A DNA stretch of 64,000 bases, taken from contig NZ_JPRM01000001.1 of the NCBI RefSeq assembly GCF_000737695.1, positions 1 to 64,000 on the forward strand, in the 5' to 3' direction. A model generated the notes under the pieces. The model had not been told where the DNA came from, did not search any database, and saw nothing but the letters and a program-made list of their open reading frames with translations. Both the position numbers and the translations under genes were made by a program. This stretch comes from Flavobacterium hydatis (GTDB lineage: Bacteria; Bacteroidota; Bacteroidia; Flavobacteriales; Flavobacteriaceae). Position 1 is the first letter of the stretch; every line of letters starts with the position of its first letter. This document shows, piece after piece, positions 54,466-62,975 of this stretch.

Positions 54466-55725
54466 ATGAGAGTATTCAAATTTGGTGGTGCCTCAGTGAA
54501 AGATGCTGAAGGGATTAAAAACGTATATGACGTTTTACAAAAAGTAGGTTATGAAGATGTATTGCTTGTGGTTTCGGCTATGGGAAAAACCACAAACGCT
54601 CTTGAGGTTGTAATAAAGAATTATTTTGAAAAATCATCGGAGTTAAGTTCATCTGTTCAAGAAGTAAAAAAGTACCATAATCAGATATTATTAGATTTAT
54701 TCGAGAATGAAAAACATGAGGTTTTTACAGCTGTAAGTGCATTATTTTCGGAGTTAGAATATTTTCTTGCTCATAACAAATCTCCTAATTATAACTTTGT
54801 TTATGACCAAATTGTAAGTTTTGGAGAATTAATTTCGACTACTATCTTAAGTCATTTCATGAATTTTATGGGCATCCAAACACAATGGATTGATGTACGT
54901 AACTTTATAAAAACTAATGCTAATTACAGAGATGCTGAAGTTGATTGGGAATTAACTCAGAAAAACATTGGCAGTAATGTAAAGCGAAAAATGCTAAACA
55001 TTACACAGGGATTTTTAGGTGCCGATGAAAATAACTTTACTACTACTTTAGGTCGTGAAGGTTCAGATTATACTGCTGCAATTTTTGCATATTGTTTAAA
55101 TGCCGAAAGTGTTACTATCTGGAAAGATGTTCCTGGGGTAATGAATGCTGACCCTCGTTATTTTGAAAATGCAAGTTTGCTTAACCAAATTTCATATCGT
55201 GAAGCTATCGAATTAGCTTTTTACGGAGCAACAGTTATTCACCCTAAAACATTACAACCTTTACAGAAAAAAGAAATTCCGTTGTATGTAAAGTCATTTA
55301 TAAACCCATTATTAAAAGGAACAAGTGTTTCTAAAGGTGTCGATTTAGAACCTTATTTGCCTTGTTTTATTGTAAAAAGAAACCAACTTTTGATTTCTCT
55401 TTCATCGATAGATTTTTCTTTTATCATGGAAGAAAACATCAGCGAGATTTTTGCTTTATTCCATGAATTTAAAATTAAGGTGAATTTAATTCAAAACTCA
55501 GCGATTAGCTTTTCTGTTTGTGTAGAGGATAAATTTGAAAATTTCAATGATTTGAATGCTATTCTTTCTAAAAAATTCAAAGTTGATTTCAGCGAGAATG
55601 TAACTTTATATACTATTCGCCATTTTGATGATAAAGCTGCCGAAACGGTTGAAGAAAACAAAGTCGTTTTACTAAAACAAGTAAGCCGCGAAACTATGCA
55701 AATAGTAACTAAGGAATCTAATTAG
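54466..55725 (+). CDS. Monofunctional aspartate kinase
   Basis: First step of the aspartate family pathway (Lys, Thr, Met). 419 residues: kinase domain with KFGGASVKDAEGI (ATP/aspartate site), TTLGREGSDYTAAIFAY and KDVPGVMNADPR, then a C-terminal ACT-type regulatory region (~300-410). No homoserine dehydrogenase fusion. The allosteric amino acid cannot be predicted from this reading. Confidence 0.93.
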   Translation: MRVFKFGGASVKDAEGIKNVYDVLQKVGYEDVLLVVSAMGKTTNALEVVIKNYFEKSSELSSSVQEVKKYHNQILLDLFENEKHEVFTAVSALFSELEYFLAHNKSPNYNFVYDQIVSFGELISTTILSHFMNFMGIQTQWIDVRNFIKTNANYRDAEVDWELTQKNIGSNVKRKMLNITQGFLGADENNFTTTLGREGSDYTAAIFAYCLNAESVTIWKDVPGVMNADPRYFENASLLNQISYREAIELAFYGATVIHPKTLQPLQKKEIPLYVKSFINPLLKGTSVSKGVDLEPYLPCFIVKRNQLLISLSSIDFSFIMEENISEIFALFHEFKIKVNLIQNSAISFSVCVEDKFENFNDLNAILSKKFKVDFSENVTLYTIRHFDDKAAETVEENKVVLLKQVSRETMQIVTKESN

Positions 55726-55762
55726 TTTTCTTTAAGAAAGAGTTAATTACAAAATTCAATAT

Positions 55763-55799
55763 AAAGAAAGGCTTCACTTTTTCGGTGAAGCCTTTCTTT
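55763..55799. terminator. Terminator after aspartate kinase, twin of the one at 57545
   Basis: 15-bp stem AAAGAAAGGCTTCAC/GTGAAGCCTTTCTTT. The core AAGGCTTCAC...GTGAAGCCTT recurs at 57545-57575. It overlaps the stop of the convergent XRE gene, so it ends both transcripts. Confidence 0.88.
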
Positions 55800-56145
55800 A
55801 TGGTTTCTGTTTTCTTTTTAAATCTTTAATTGTTTTTTTCAGCTCTTTAATTCGTGCTTCGTATTGTTCTACGATTTTATCCGACAATTTATTTATTATA
55901 AAAGCTTCATTTAAATTATTTGTAGTTTCTTTATTCTGTCCTATATCTTTTGTTACCAATTCTCCTGGAGTTATTTGAAAAAACTCACATATTTTATTAG
56001 CGTAACTTGCCCAAGAAGTACCTTCTCCTCTTTCTATCCTAGCATAGGCAGACTGAGATATACGCAAACAATCTGCTAATTGCTCTTGCGACATATCCTT
56101 ACTTTTACGCAACTGCTTTAGCTTATTTCCTACGATAACATTCAT
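55798..56145 (-). CDS. XRE-family transcriptional regulator
   Basis: 115 residues. N-terminal helix-turn-helix of the Cro/cI type (~8-60: LRKSKDMSQEQLADCLRISQSAYARIERGE, with SQEQLADCLRISQS as the DNA-reading part) and a C-terminal coiled coil (~85-113, rich in Lys/Glu). Divergently placed against the lipoprotein-membrane protein pair, so it may control them; no operator was identified. Confidence 0.85.
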   Translation of the reverse strand: MNVIVGNKLKQLRKSKDMSQEQLADCLRISQSAYARIERGEGTSWASYANKICEFFQITPGELVTKDIGQNKETTNNLNEAFIINKLSDKIVEQYEARIKELKKTIKDLKRKQKP

Positions 56146-56328
56146 AAAAATCAGTTTTACTTGTAAGATAATAGAGGTCAGTTTTATTAAAATATACTCA
56201 TAAAGCCTTGTTAAAAATCGCTTTTAAATAAAATCATGAAAAAATAGGGTGAAACTAATCTCTTCTGAATACCCAAAAATCGACTAAAAACAACCAGTTT
56301 CTGCATAAGACTAATTTAAATTCACTCA

Positions 56329-56336
56329 TATATTTG
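56329..56336 (+). promoter_or_regulatory. -7 box (TATATTTG) of the glycine-zipper lipoprotein gene
   Basis: Perfect TAnnTTTG, 41 nt before the ATG, in the divergent region shared with the XRE gene. Confidence 0.45.
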
Positions 56337-56377
56337 TCAGATAGGCAACTTCTTTATTAACCATTAAAGTATGAATT

Positions 56378-57247
56378 ATGAAAAAATTAAAATTTACTTT
56401 GGTAATAGTCTTGCTAATCAAATTGTTTTATTCATGTGATAGTAAAGACAGTACTTTTGAGAATAACTTAATCGAGCAAACAAATTATTCTGAAATTAGA
56501 CTAGATGCAACAAGAAACATATCTAAACTTGATGAAAAATTAAGTAGTAAAACATCTATAGAAAATGAAATATCTAAATACTTCATTACAAAGGAGCAAT
56601 CGCATTCTAAACAAATAAAGTTTCTGGAACAAATAGAATTCAAAATTACTTTAGCCCCACATTACAATACAAAAGAAGCAATATTTATGCTAACGTTCTA
56701 TCAAGATTTAGCTAATTGCTACGATAAAGATATTTTGAACTTACTTGATTCTAAAAGAAAATTTCTTGATAAAACTTCATTTACTTCTGCTTTTAAACAA
56801 GAAGTAAATCTTATTTTTGATGTTATTGAAGAAACAACTGCTAAAATTTACCCAATTTTATATAAAGAAAACACACTCCATTCTAGAAGTACAGGTTTTT
56901 GGAATTGCATGGGAAGTCAAGGAAAAAACATAGCAAGAGGTATCGCAACCGGAGCTATAGGTGGAGCTATAACGGGTGCAAAAACTGGCGCAGCAGGTGG
57001 TACGTTAACATTACCAGGAATCGGAACTGCAACTGGTGCAGTTGGAGGAGCTGTATTTGGGGCTACTGCAGGTGCTATTGGAGGAGGAGCTACTGCTGCA
57101 GTTTGGGCTGCAATTGATTGTTCTTCAAATCTAAAACTACAAGTATTTCCTGAGGAACGTTTAGAATTAGATGTAGAAAAAATTAAATTTATTAATTCTA
57201 TATTAGAAATACCTAAAGATGCATCATTAACCTTTACACTAGAATAA
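56378..57247 (+). CDS. Lipoprotein with C-terminal glycine zipper, unknown function
   Basis: 289 residues. Lipoprotein signal with FYSC near residue 20; a helical, charged middle (~25-165); then a glycine/alanine-rich segment (~190-245) with repeated GxxxG spacing, capped by Cys residues on both sides (WNCMG and AIDCS). The glycine block is bacteriocin-like in composition and could insert in membranes. Its stop is immediately followed by the ATG of a 79-residue membrane protein. No family recognised. Confidence 0.7.
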   Translation: MKKLKFTLVIVLLIKLFYSCDSKDSTFENNLIEQTNYSEIRLDATRNISKLDEKLSSKTSIENEISKYFITKEQSHSKQIKFLEQIEFKITLAPHYNTKEAIFMLTFYQDLANCYDKDILNLLDSKRKFLDKTSFTSAFKQEVNLIFDVIEETTAKIYPILYKENTLHSRSTGFWNCMGSQGKNIARGIATGAIGGAITGAKTGAAGGTLTLPGIGTATGAVGGAVFGATAGAIGGGATAAVWAAIDCSSNLKLQVFPEERLELDVEKIKFINSILEIPKDASLTFTLE

Positions 57248-57487
57248 ATGAAAATTTTTGAAAAAATACGCAAAATAGGCATACGTCAGTTTATTTTTTT
57301 ATTTTTTGTGACAACAATACTATTTTTTTGTGCTCATTTTTTTAACGATAAAGATTTTAGCTGGAGTACTATATATCAACATCGCAAAGACATAAAAATG
57401 TATATAACTTTATTATATGCCTTTATATCAGCCCTTTTTATACATGTGGGAATATTGTATGGTAGCAAATTTCCTCCTTCAAAATAA
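57248..57487 (+). CDS. Small two-helix membrane protein, partner of the zipper lipoprotein
   Basis: 79 residues. Basic N-terminus (~1-14), helix ~15-31, a polar stretch (NDKDFSWSTIYQHRKDIK) and helix ~50-72. The ATG abuts the stop of the preceding gene (TAA-ATG), so the two are translated together. An immunity-like or anchoring role is possible, but only by context. Confidence 0.65.
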   Translation: MKIFEKIRKIGIRQFIFLFFVTTILFFCAHFFNDKDFSWSTIYQHRKDIKMYITLLYAFISALFIHVGILYGSKFPPSK

Positions 57488-57544
57488 AATGGGATGAACA
57501 AACATTCTATTTCTAAATAAATTAATACGTTATCAAATCCTCTT

Positions 57545-57575
57545 AAGGCTTCACCAAAAAAGTGAAGCCTTTTTA
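57545..57575. terminator. Terminator after the lipoprotein pair, twin of the one at 55763
   Basis: 10-bp stem AAGGCTTCAC/GTGAAGCCTT with loop CAAAAAA and a following T-run. Its core is identical to the aspartate kinase terminator. Confidence 0.88.
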
Positions 57576-57620
57576 CTTTTTTATAAATTTCTTCCTCTTA
57601 TAAGTTTAATTATTAAATAC

Positions 57621-57628
57621 TACTTTTG
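57621..57628 (+). promoter_or_regulatory. -7 box (TACTTTTG) of the large outer-membrane protein gene
   Basis: Perfect TAnnTTTG, 22 nt before the ATG. Confidence 0.5.
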
Positions 57629-57650
57629 ACGTTTTGGAGTTAAAGTATTT

Positions 57651-60600
57651 ATGTTAAAAAAATTACTCTTTTGGGCTGTAATTATTTTTTGTTCTGGACT
57701 TCAAGCCCAGGAAATAAACTCGCACTATAAAACCAAAAAAATTGGTATTACCCGAGATACTATTCATCTTGAAAATGTTAGTATTAATTCGAGTTTTTTT
57801 CAATTATACGACAACAATAAACAACCTATTGATAGTAGTTTCTATAAAGTAAATTTCCAAAATGGTACATTACTCTTAAATGAGAAAATGATTTCGAATA
57901 CTGATTCTCTAACAGTTGAGTATTTAAAGTTCCCCGATTTTTTAACCAAGGAATATAAAATTTATGATTCTAACCGAATCGTAAGTAATGGTACAACCAC
58001 AGAATCTTTATATCAGATACAACCTAAAACAACCAAAACTGTAACTCCTTTTGACGGTTTGAACACCTCCGGAAGTATTACTAGAGGAATTACTATTGGT
58101 AACAATCAAAATGCAGTTTTAAACTCTAATCTTGATTTACAGATTACAGGAAAAATTTCAGAAAAAGTAAGTCTTCGTGCTTCATTACAAGACAACAATA
58201 TTCCGCTACAAGATGGTGGTTACTCCCAAAAACTAGATCAATTCGATAATATATTCATAGAGCTCTTTAGCAATGATTGGGCAATACGAGCAGGAGATAT
58301 TTTCCTTGAGAACAAAAAAACACAATTCCTTAATTTCGATAAAAAAGTTCAGGGTCTTGCCGTTAATTTTAATTTTGGTGATGAAGATAATAAAACCAAT
58401 GTATTTGCTTCGGCTGCACTGGTAAGAGGTCAATATGCCAAAAGTAACATTACAGGAAAGGAAGGAAATCAAGGTCCTTATAAATTAACTGGTCAGAACG
58501 GGGAGTTATACATATTAGTAATTTCGGGCTCTGAGAGAGTATATGTAAATGGCGTTTTATTAAAACGAGGGGAAAACAAAGATTATACTATCGATTATAA
58601 TGCAGGTGAAATCACTTTTACTTCTCTTTTTACCATTACTTCAGAAATGCGTATAAGTGTGGAATATCAATATACAAATCAAAATTATACCCGATTTGTA
58701 ACCTATGCTGGTGTCACTCATGAAAGTAAAAAATGGAGCTTTGGAGGATATCTATACTCCGAGAATGATTTAAAAAACCAACCTCTACAACAAAATTTAA
58801 CTAAGGAACAGGTAGAAATATTAAGTAATGCAGGAGATGATACAAATGCTATGATTGCCCCATCTGCTTATGTTGATACTTATTCTGACAATAAAATTCT
58901 TTACAGAAAAATAATTGTAAATGGTGAGGAAATTTACGAATTCTCCAACGATTCTAAAGAAGAGTTATACAATGTAAGATTCAATTTAATTGGTGCAAAA
59001 TCTGGCAATTACATCATTAAGAATGTCAATACTATTGATCGTATTTATGAATATATTGCACCTATAAATGGCATTCCGCAAGGGAATTATGCTCCAATCA
59101 TTAAACTTGTTGCTCCGACAAAAGTACAAGTCGCTACTTTTTTGGGTAAATATAACCCAACTGAAAAAACAACTTTTGATTTTGAGGTAGGTGTTAGTAA
59201 TAATGATGCAAACTTATTCTCGAATCTGCAAGATGGAAACAACAAAGGAATTGCGACCAAAATAAATGCTAAACAACGTTTGTTTTCCAGAAGTTGGAAT
59301 CTGGATGCATTTGTAAATTATCAATTTATTCAGCAAGATTTTAAATCGGTAGAACGTCTTTATAACATCGAGTTTGATCGGGATTGGAATCTTCCTGCTA
59401 ATCGATTTGGAAATCAGAGTTTATTGATTTCTGGATTAAACTTCGATTTATTTCCTCAAAAAAAATCTTCTGATATAGGATTGGTTACTTATCAATTTGA
59501 GAATTTAGACTTTAGCGAAAACTATTCTGGAAGCCGACATACTATTAATGGTCTTTTTAAATTAAAAGACTGGCTTATTCAAAACCAAGGAAGCTTATTA
59601 AATAGTAGCAGTACAATATCGACATCTAAGTTTTTAAGAAACCAAACTCAAGCTCGTTACCATTTTGGCAAAAACTGGGTTGGAGGTACGGTACAACTTG
59701 AGGATAATCAAGAAAAGAATAAACAAACCAATCAGTTTTCGGCTTTAAGCCAAAGATTTAATGAATACGGTTTATTTGTAGGTCGTGGTGATAGTACTAA
59801 AGTTTTTGTTGAATTAGGTTTTTTAAAACGAAGTAATGATAGTTTACAAAACGGATTATTACAACGTGTAAACAACTCACAGACTTATTATTTAAGATCT
59901 AAATTAATACAAACTGCCAAAAGTGATTTATCTGTATATGCAAGTTACAGGGTATTGAATTTTGAAGATGTTACTAAAAAAAGAGAACCATCATTAAATT
60001 CTAGGATTCTTTATAATGATCGTTTTTTCAATCAATTTATTCAAACTACTATAGCTTACGAAACCAGTTCAGGAACAATGCCACAACAAGATTACACTTA
60101 TGTAGAAGTTCCTGCAGGACAAGGTGTATATACCTGGAATGATTATAACAACAACGGAATCCAGGAATTACAAGAATTTGAAGTAGCTGCATTTATTGAT
60201 CAGGCAAAATATATTAGAATATTTTTACCAAATCGGGTTTATATTAAAACAAATCAGAATAAATTCTCCCAATCGGTAACCTTAAATCCAAACCAATGGC
60301 TTAATGAAACGGGAATAAAAAAGGTAATCTCTTATTTTTATAACCAAACCTCTTTTATATTAGATAGAAAAGTAAAAAGTAATGGCGACCGTTTTGAACT
60401 CAATCCTTTTAATTCCTCTGATGAAAATGTTTTGGGATTAAATTCTAGTTTCAGAAACAGTTTATTTTATAATCGTGGTAAACAAAAACATTCTACAACT
60501 TATACTTACTTACAAAACAAGAGTACAAACTTACTTACTATAGGATCGCAACAGGCTAGAAACAGTTCACATCAATTGCAGTATTCTCATTTGTATGATA

Positions 60601-61082
60601 AAAGTTGGCTCTTCGGATTTTTTACAAAAACTATTCAAACCGATCTTATCTCTGAAAGTTTCCCCGAAAAAAACTATAAACTAAAAGGTTATCAGCTTGC
60701 TCCAAAGATTAGTTATTTATTTTCTAAAAGCACTAGTTTGGATTTCTTTTATGAAATTCAGAACAAGGATAACCAGATTGGCGATGAAGAAACTTTAGAA
60801 CAAACCCGACTCGGAACATCTTTTTCTTATGCAGGCGATAAAAAAATCACATTAAATGGTGAATTTTCATTTTACAAGAATAAATTTACAGGAAATGAAT
60901 TTTCATCTGTAGGTTTTCAAATGTTAGAAGGTTTACAAACAGGACAAAATTTGGTATGGAGATTGCTATTACAAAAAAATATTACACAATTTCTGGATGT
61001 TAATGTAAACTATCAAGGAAGAAAGGGAGAAACTGGGCCAACTATTCATACCGGAAATGTTCAGTTAAGAGCTTATTTTTGA
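57651..61082 (+). CDS. Large outer-membrane beta-barrel-like protein, unknown function
   Basis: 1143 residues. Signal peptide (~1-19, ending LQAQ). A short N-terminal beta domain (~40-110), a conserved block (SGSITRGITIGNNQNAVLNS with LQITGKISEKVSLRASLQD) that recurs in large Bacteroidetes surface proteins, then many amphipathic strands typical of an outer-membrane barrel, ending in a terminal aromatic strand (VQLRAYF). No TonB plug or known enzymatic domain. I do not recognise a function; an outer-membrane assembly or surface role is inferred. Confidence 0.75.
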   Translation: MLKKLLFWAVIIFCSGLQAQEINSHYKTKKIGITRDTIHLENVSINSSFFQLYDNNKQPIDSSFYKVNFQNGTLLLNEKMISNTDSLTVEYLKFPDFLTKEYKIYDSNRIVSNGTTTESLYQIQPKTTKTVTPFDGLNTSGSITRGITIGNNQNAVLNSNLDLQITGKISEKVSLRASLQDNNIPLQDGGYSQKLDQFDNIFIELFSNDWAIRAGDIFLENKKTQFLNFDKKVQGLAVNFNFGDEDNKTNVFASAALVRGQYAKSNITGKEGNQGPYKLTGQNGELYILVISGSERVYVNGVLLKRGENKDYTIDYNAGEITFTSLFTITSEMRISVEYQYTNQNYTRFVTYAGVTHESKKWSFGGYLYSENDLKNQPLQQNLTKEQVEILSNAGDDTNAMIAPSAYVDTYSDNKILYRKIIVNGEEIYEFSNDSKEELYNVRFNLIGAKSGNYIIKNVNTIDRIYEYIAPINGIPQGNYAPIIKLVAPTKVQVATFLGKYNPTEKTTFDFEVGVSNNDANLFSNLQDGNNKGIATKINAKQRLFSRSWNLDAFVNYQFIQQDFKSVERLYNIEFDRDWNLPANRFGNQSLLISGLNFDLFPQKKSSDIGLVTYQFENLDFSENYSGSRHTINGLFKLKDWLIQNQGSLLNSSSTISTSKFLRNQTQARYHFGKNWVGGTVQLEDNQEKNKQTNQFSALSQRFNEYGLFVGRGDSTKVFVELGFLKRSNDSLQNGLLQRVNNSQTYYLRSKLIQTAKSDLSVYASYRVLNFEDVTKKREPSLNSRILYNDRFFNQFIQTTIAYETSSGTMPQQDYTYVEVPAGQGVYTWNDYNNNGIQELQEFEVAAFIDQAKYIRIFLPNRVYIKTNQNKFSQSVTLNPNQWLNETGIKKVISYFYNQTSFILDRKVKSNGDRFELNPFNSSDENVLGLNSSFRNSLFYNRGKQKHSTTYTYLQNKSTNLLTIGSQQARNSSHQLQYSHLYDKSWLFGFFTKTIQTDLISESFPEKNYKLKGYQLAPKISYLFSKSTSLDFFYEIQNKDNQIGDEETLEQTRLGTSFSYAGDKKITLNGEFSFYKNKFTGNEFSSVGFQMLEGLQTGQNLVWRLLLQKNITQFLDVNVNYQGRKGETGPTIHTGNVQLRAYF

Positions 61083-61145
61083 TACATTTAAAAAAACATT
61101 ACAATAAATTGATTAATTTTATTATAAACTTTAACACTAAAAATC

Positions 61146-61715
61146 ATGAAAAAATTATTATTACTTTGTTTTATGTTAGTTTTCTCTAGCAATTTTTATG
61201 CACAAGAAACTGCCGTTAAAACTACGAAAGCAAAAGCTACCAAGGAAGCAAAAGCTGCTACTACAAAAGCTACTGACGCAAAAACTGCTACAGAAAAAAA
61301 GGCAACTAAAGAAAAAGCATCTGCTACTAAAAGTGTAGATGATAAAGCTGCTAAAACTAAAGCTGATGCCAAAGCAAAAACTACTAAAGCAGAAGAGTCA
61401 ACTACTAAAAAAGCTACTAAAGCAAAAACGGATGCTAAAACTGCAACTGATGACGCTACTAAAAAAGTAACTAAAGCTAAAGCTGACACAAAAACCGCTA
61501 CTGACAAAGTAGATAAAGCTAAAGCTGATACTAAAGCAACAACAAAATCTACTGCTAAGACTGCTACAAAAACAGTTAAAGAAACTAATGAAAAAGCTCC
61601 TAAAGTAGCTGATAAAGTTACTGGAGAATATAATGGTAAAAAAGTATATACGGGGCCAAGAGGTGGTAAATACTACATTAATTCTAACGGAAATAAAACT
61701 TATATTCAAGATTAA
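61146..61715 (+). CDS. Exported Lys/Ala/Thr-rich protein with PBCV basic adaptor domain
   Basis: 189 residues. Signal peptide (~1-19, ending FYAQ), then ~130 residues of Lys/Ala/Thr repeats (TKATKAKTDAKTATDDATKK-like), highly basic and histone-H1-like, and a C-terminal module (~157-189) with GKKVYTGPRGGKYYINSNGN matching the PBCV-specific basic adaptor domain known from chlorella viruses and some bacteria. The repeat region's reverse strand gives spurious frames. The role is unknown; binding to polyanions such as nucleic acid or surface polysaccharide is possible. Confidence 0.8.
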   Translation: MKKLLLLCFMLVFSSNFYAQETAVKTTKAKATKEAKAATTKATDAKTATEKKATKEKASATKSVDDKAAKTKADAKAKTTKAEESTTKKATKAKTDAKTATDDATKKVTKAKADTKTATDKVDKAKADTKATTKSTAKTATKTVKETNEKAPKVADKVTGEYNGKKVYTGPRGGKYYINSNGNKTYIQD

Positions 61716-61734
61716 ACTTTTTCTTGATACACTT

Positions 61735-61770
61735 AAAAAGGTTAGACATTTTATAACGTCTAACCTTTTT
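61735..61770. terminator. Terminator after the basic adaptor gene
   Basis: 13-bp stem AAAAAGGTTAGAC/GTCTAACCTTTTT followed by T-rich sequence. Confidence 0.9.
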
Positions 61771-61877
61771 GTTTTTACTAAAATAATAATTTAATATTTT
61801 AGTAATCATTTATAAATAAGGAAAACACTTACTATTTGTAACTTTCGCAGGGTTAACTTAACATAACCCAATTCTAT

Positions 61878-62945
61878 ATGAATTTAGATTCAACCAATAA
61901 AACTATTTTAATTGCTCCATTAAATTGGGGTTTAGGTCACGCCACAAGATGCATCCCGATAATTAAAGCATTACAGGAAAATAATTACATCCCAATAATT
62001 GCCTCTGATGGTATTGCTTTAGAGCTATTACGAAAAGAGTTCCCATATATCCAAACACTAGAATTACCTTCTTATCAAATAGAATATGCCAAGAATGGTA
62101 AAAACTTTAAATGGAAATTAATCAAAAATTGTCCTAAGATGATTGAAGCTATTTTAGACGAAAAAAAAATGGTAAAATCCTGGATAAAAAAATATGGTAT
62201 CGACGGTATCATTTCTGATAATCGTTTGGGAGTTTACAGCGACAAAATACCTTCGGTTTTTATAACGCATCAACTAAATGTTATGACAGGTAATACTACT
62301 TGGTTTACGAGTAAATGTCATCAATATTTTATAAAAAAATATACTGAGTGTTGGGTTCCCGACATGAAAAAGAGTCCAAATTTAACTGGAGATTTAGGTC
62401 ATTTAAAAACTAAAAAAATCAAGTTAAGGTACATAGGTCCAATGAGCAGAATGCGCAAGAAAGAAACGCCTAAAGTATATGATTTAATGGTTATCTTATC
62501 TGGACCAGAACCTCAGCGTGGTTACCTTGAAGAGAAATTAAAGCACGAAACTCTTCGCTACGACGGAAAAGTAGTTTTTGTAAAAGGTATTGTCGAAAAA
62601 GATCAAAAAAAGGAAATCGTTGGGAATGTTACGTATTACAATTTCATGAATACGCGTCAGCTAGAACAAACTTTTAACGAAAGTGAACAAATCTTATGTC
62701 GCTCGGGTTATACGACCGTTATGGATTTAGTAAAACTAGAGAAAAAAGCTTTTTTTATACCTACTCCCGGGCAATATGAGCAATTATATCTTGCTGAGAA
62801 ATTACAAGAAGAAGGTCTTGTGCCTTATGCACTACAAGATGATTTTAAGATTGAGGATATTGCAAAGATTAAAGAATATAAAGGATTGCCTCAATATAAG
62901 AAGAAAGCAAAATGGAGTTCATTATTTTCCGTTTTCGAAAAATAA
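61878..62945 (+). CDS. Glycosyltransferase, GT28/MurG-like
   Basis: 355 residues, GT-B fold. N-terminal NWGLGHATRCIPII is the glycine-rich acceptor loop seen in MurG-like enzymes; the C-terminal donor site has LCRSGYTTVMDLVKLEKKAFFIPTPGQYEQ-type sequence (RSGYTTVMDL, PTPGQYEQ). Conserved in Bacteroidetes as a GT28 C-terminal-domain protein; substrate unknown, MurG itself is not implied. Monocistronic. Confidence 0.85.
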   Translation: MNLDSTNKTILIAPLNWGLGHATRCIPIIKALQENNYIPIIASDGIALELLRKEFPYIQTLELPSYQIEYAKNGKNFKWKLIKNCPKMIEAILDEKKMVKSWIKKYGIDGIISDNRLGVYSDKIPSVFITHQLNVMTGNTTWFTSKCHQYFIKKYTECWVPDMKKSPNLTGDLGHLKTKKIKLRYIGPMSRMRKKETPKVYDLMVILSGPEPQRGYLEEKLKHETLRYDGKVVFVKGIVEKDQKKEIVGNVTYYNFMNTRQLEQTFNESEQILCRSGYTTVMDLVKLEKKAFFIPTPGQYEQLYLAEKLQEEGLVPYALQDDFKIEDIAKIKEYKGLPQYKKKAKWSSLFSVFEK

Positions 62946-62975
62946 CAAACTCCATTTATATGTTTCTATTTTTTT

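Noticed and set aside
56917..57282. A minus-strand frame rich in Pro/Ala/Val opposite the zipper lipoprotein.
   Set aside because: It is a shadow of the glycine-zipper coding sequence; no promoter or family match.
61196..61709. Two long minus-strand frames opposite the Lys/Ala/Thr-rich gene.
   Set aside because: They are the reverse complements of repeated Lys/Ala/Thr codons and give low-complexity Val/Ala/Phe/Ser sequence with no start signals.
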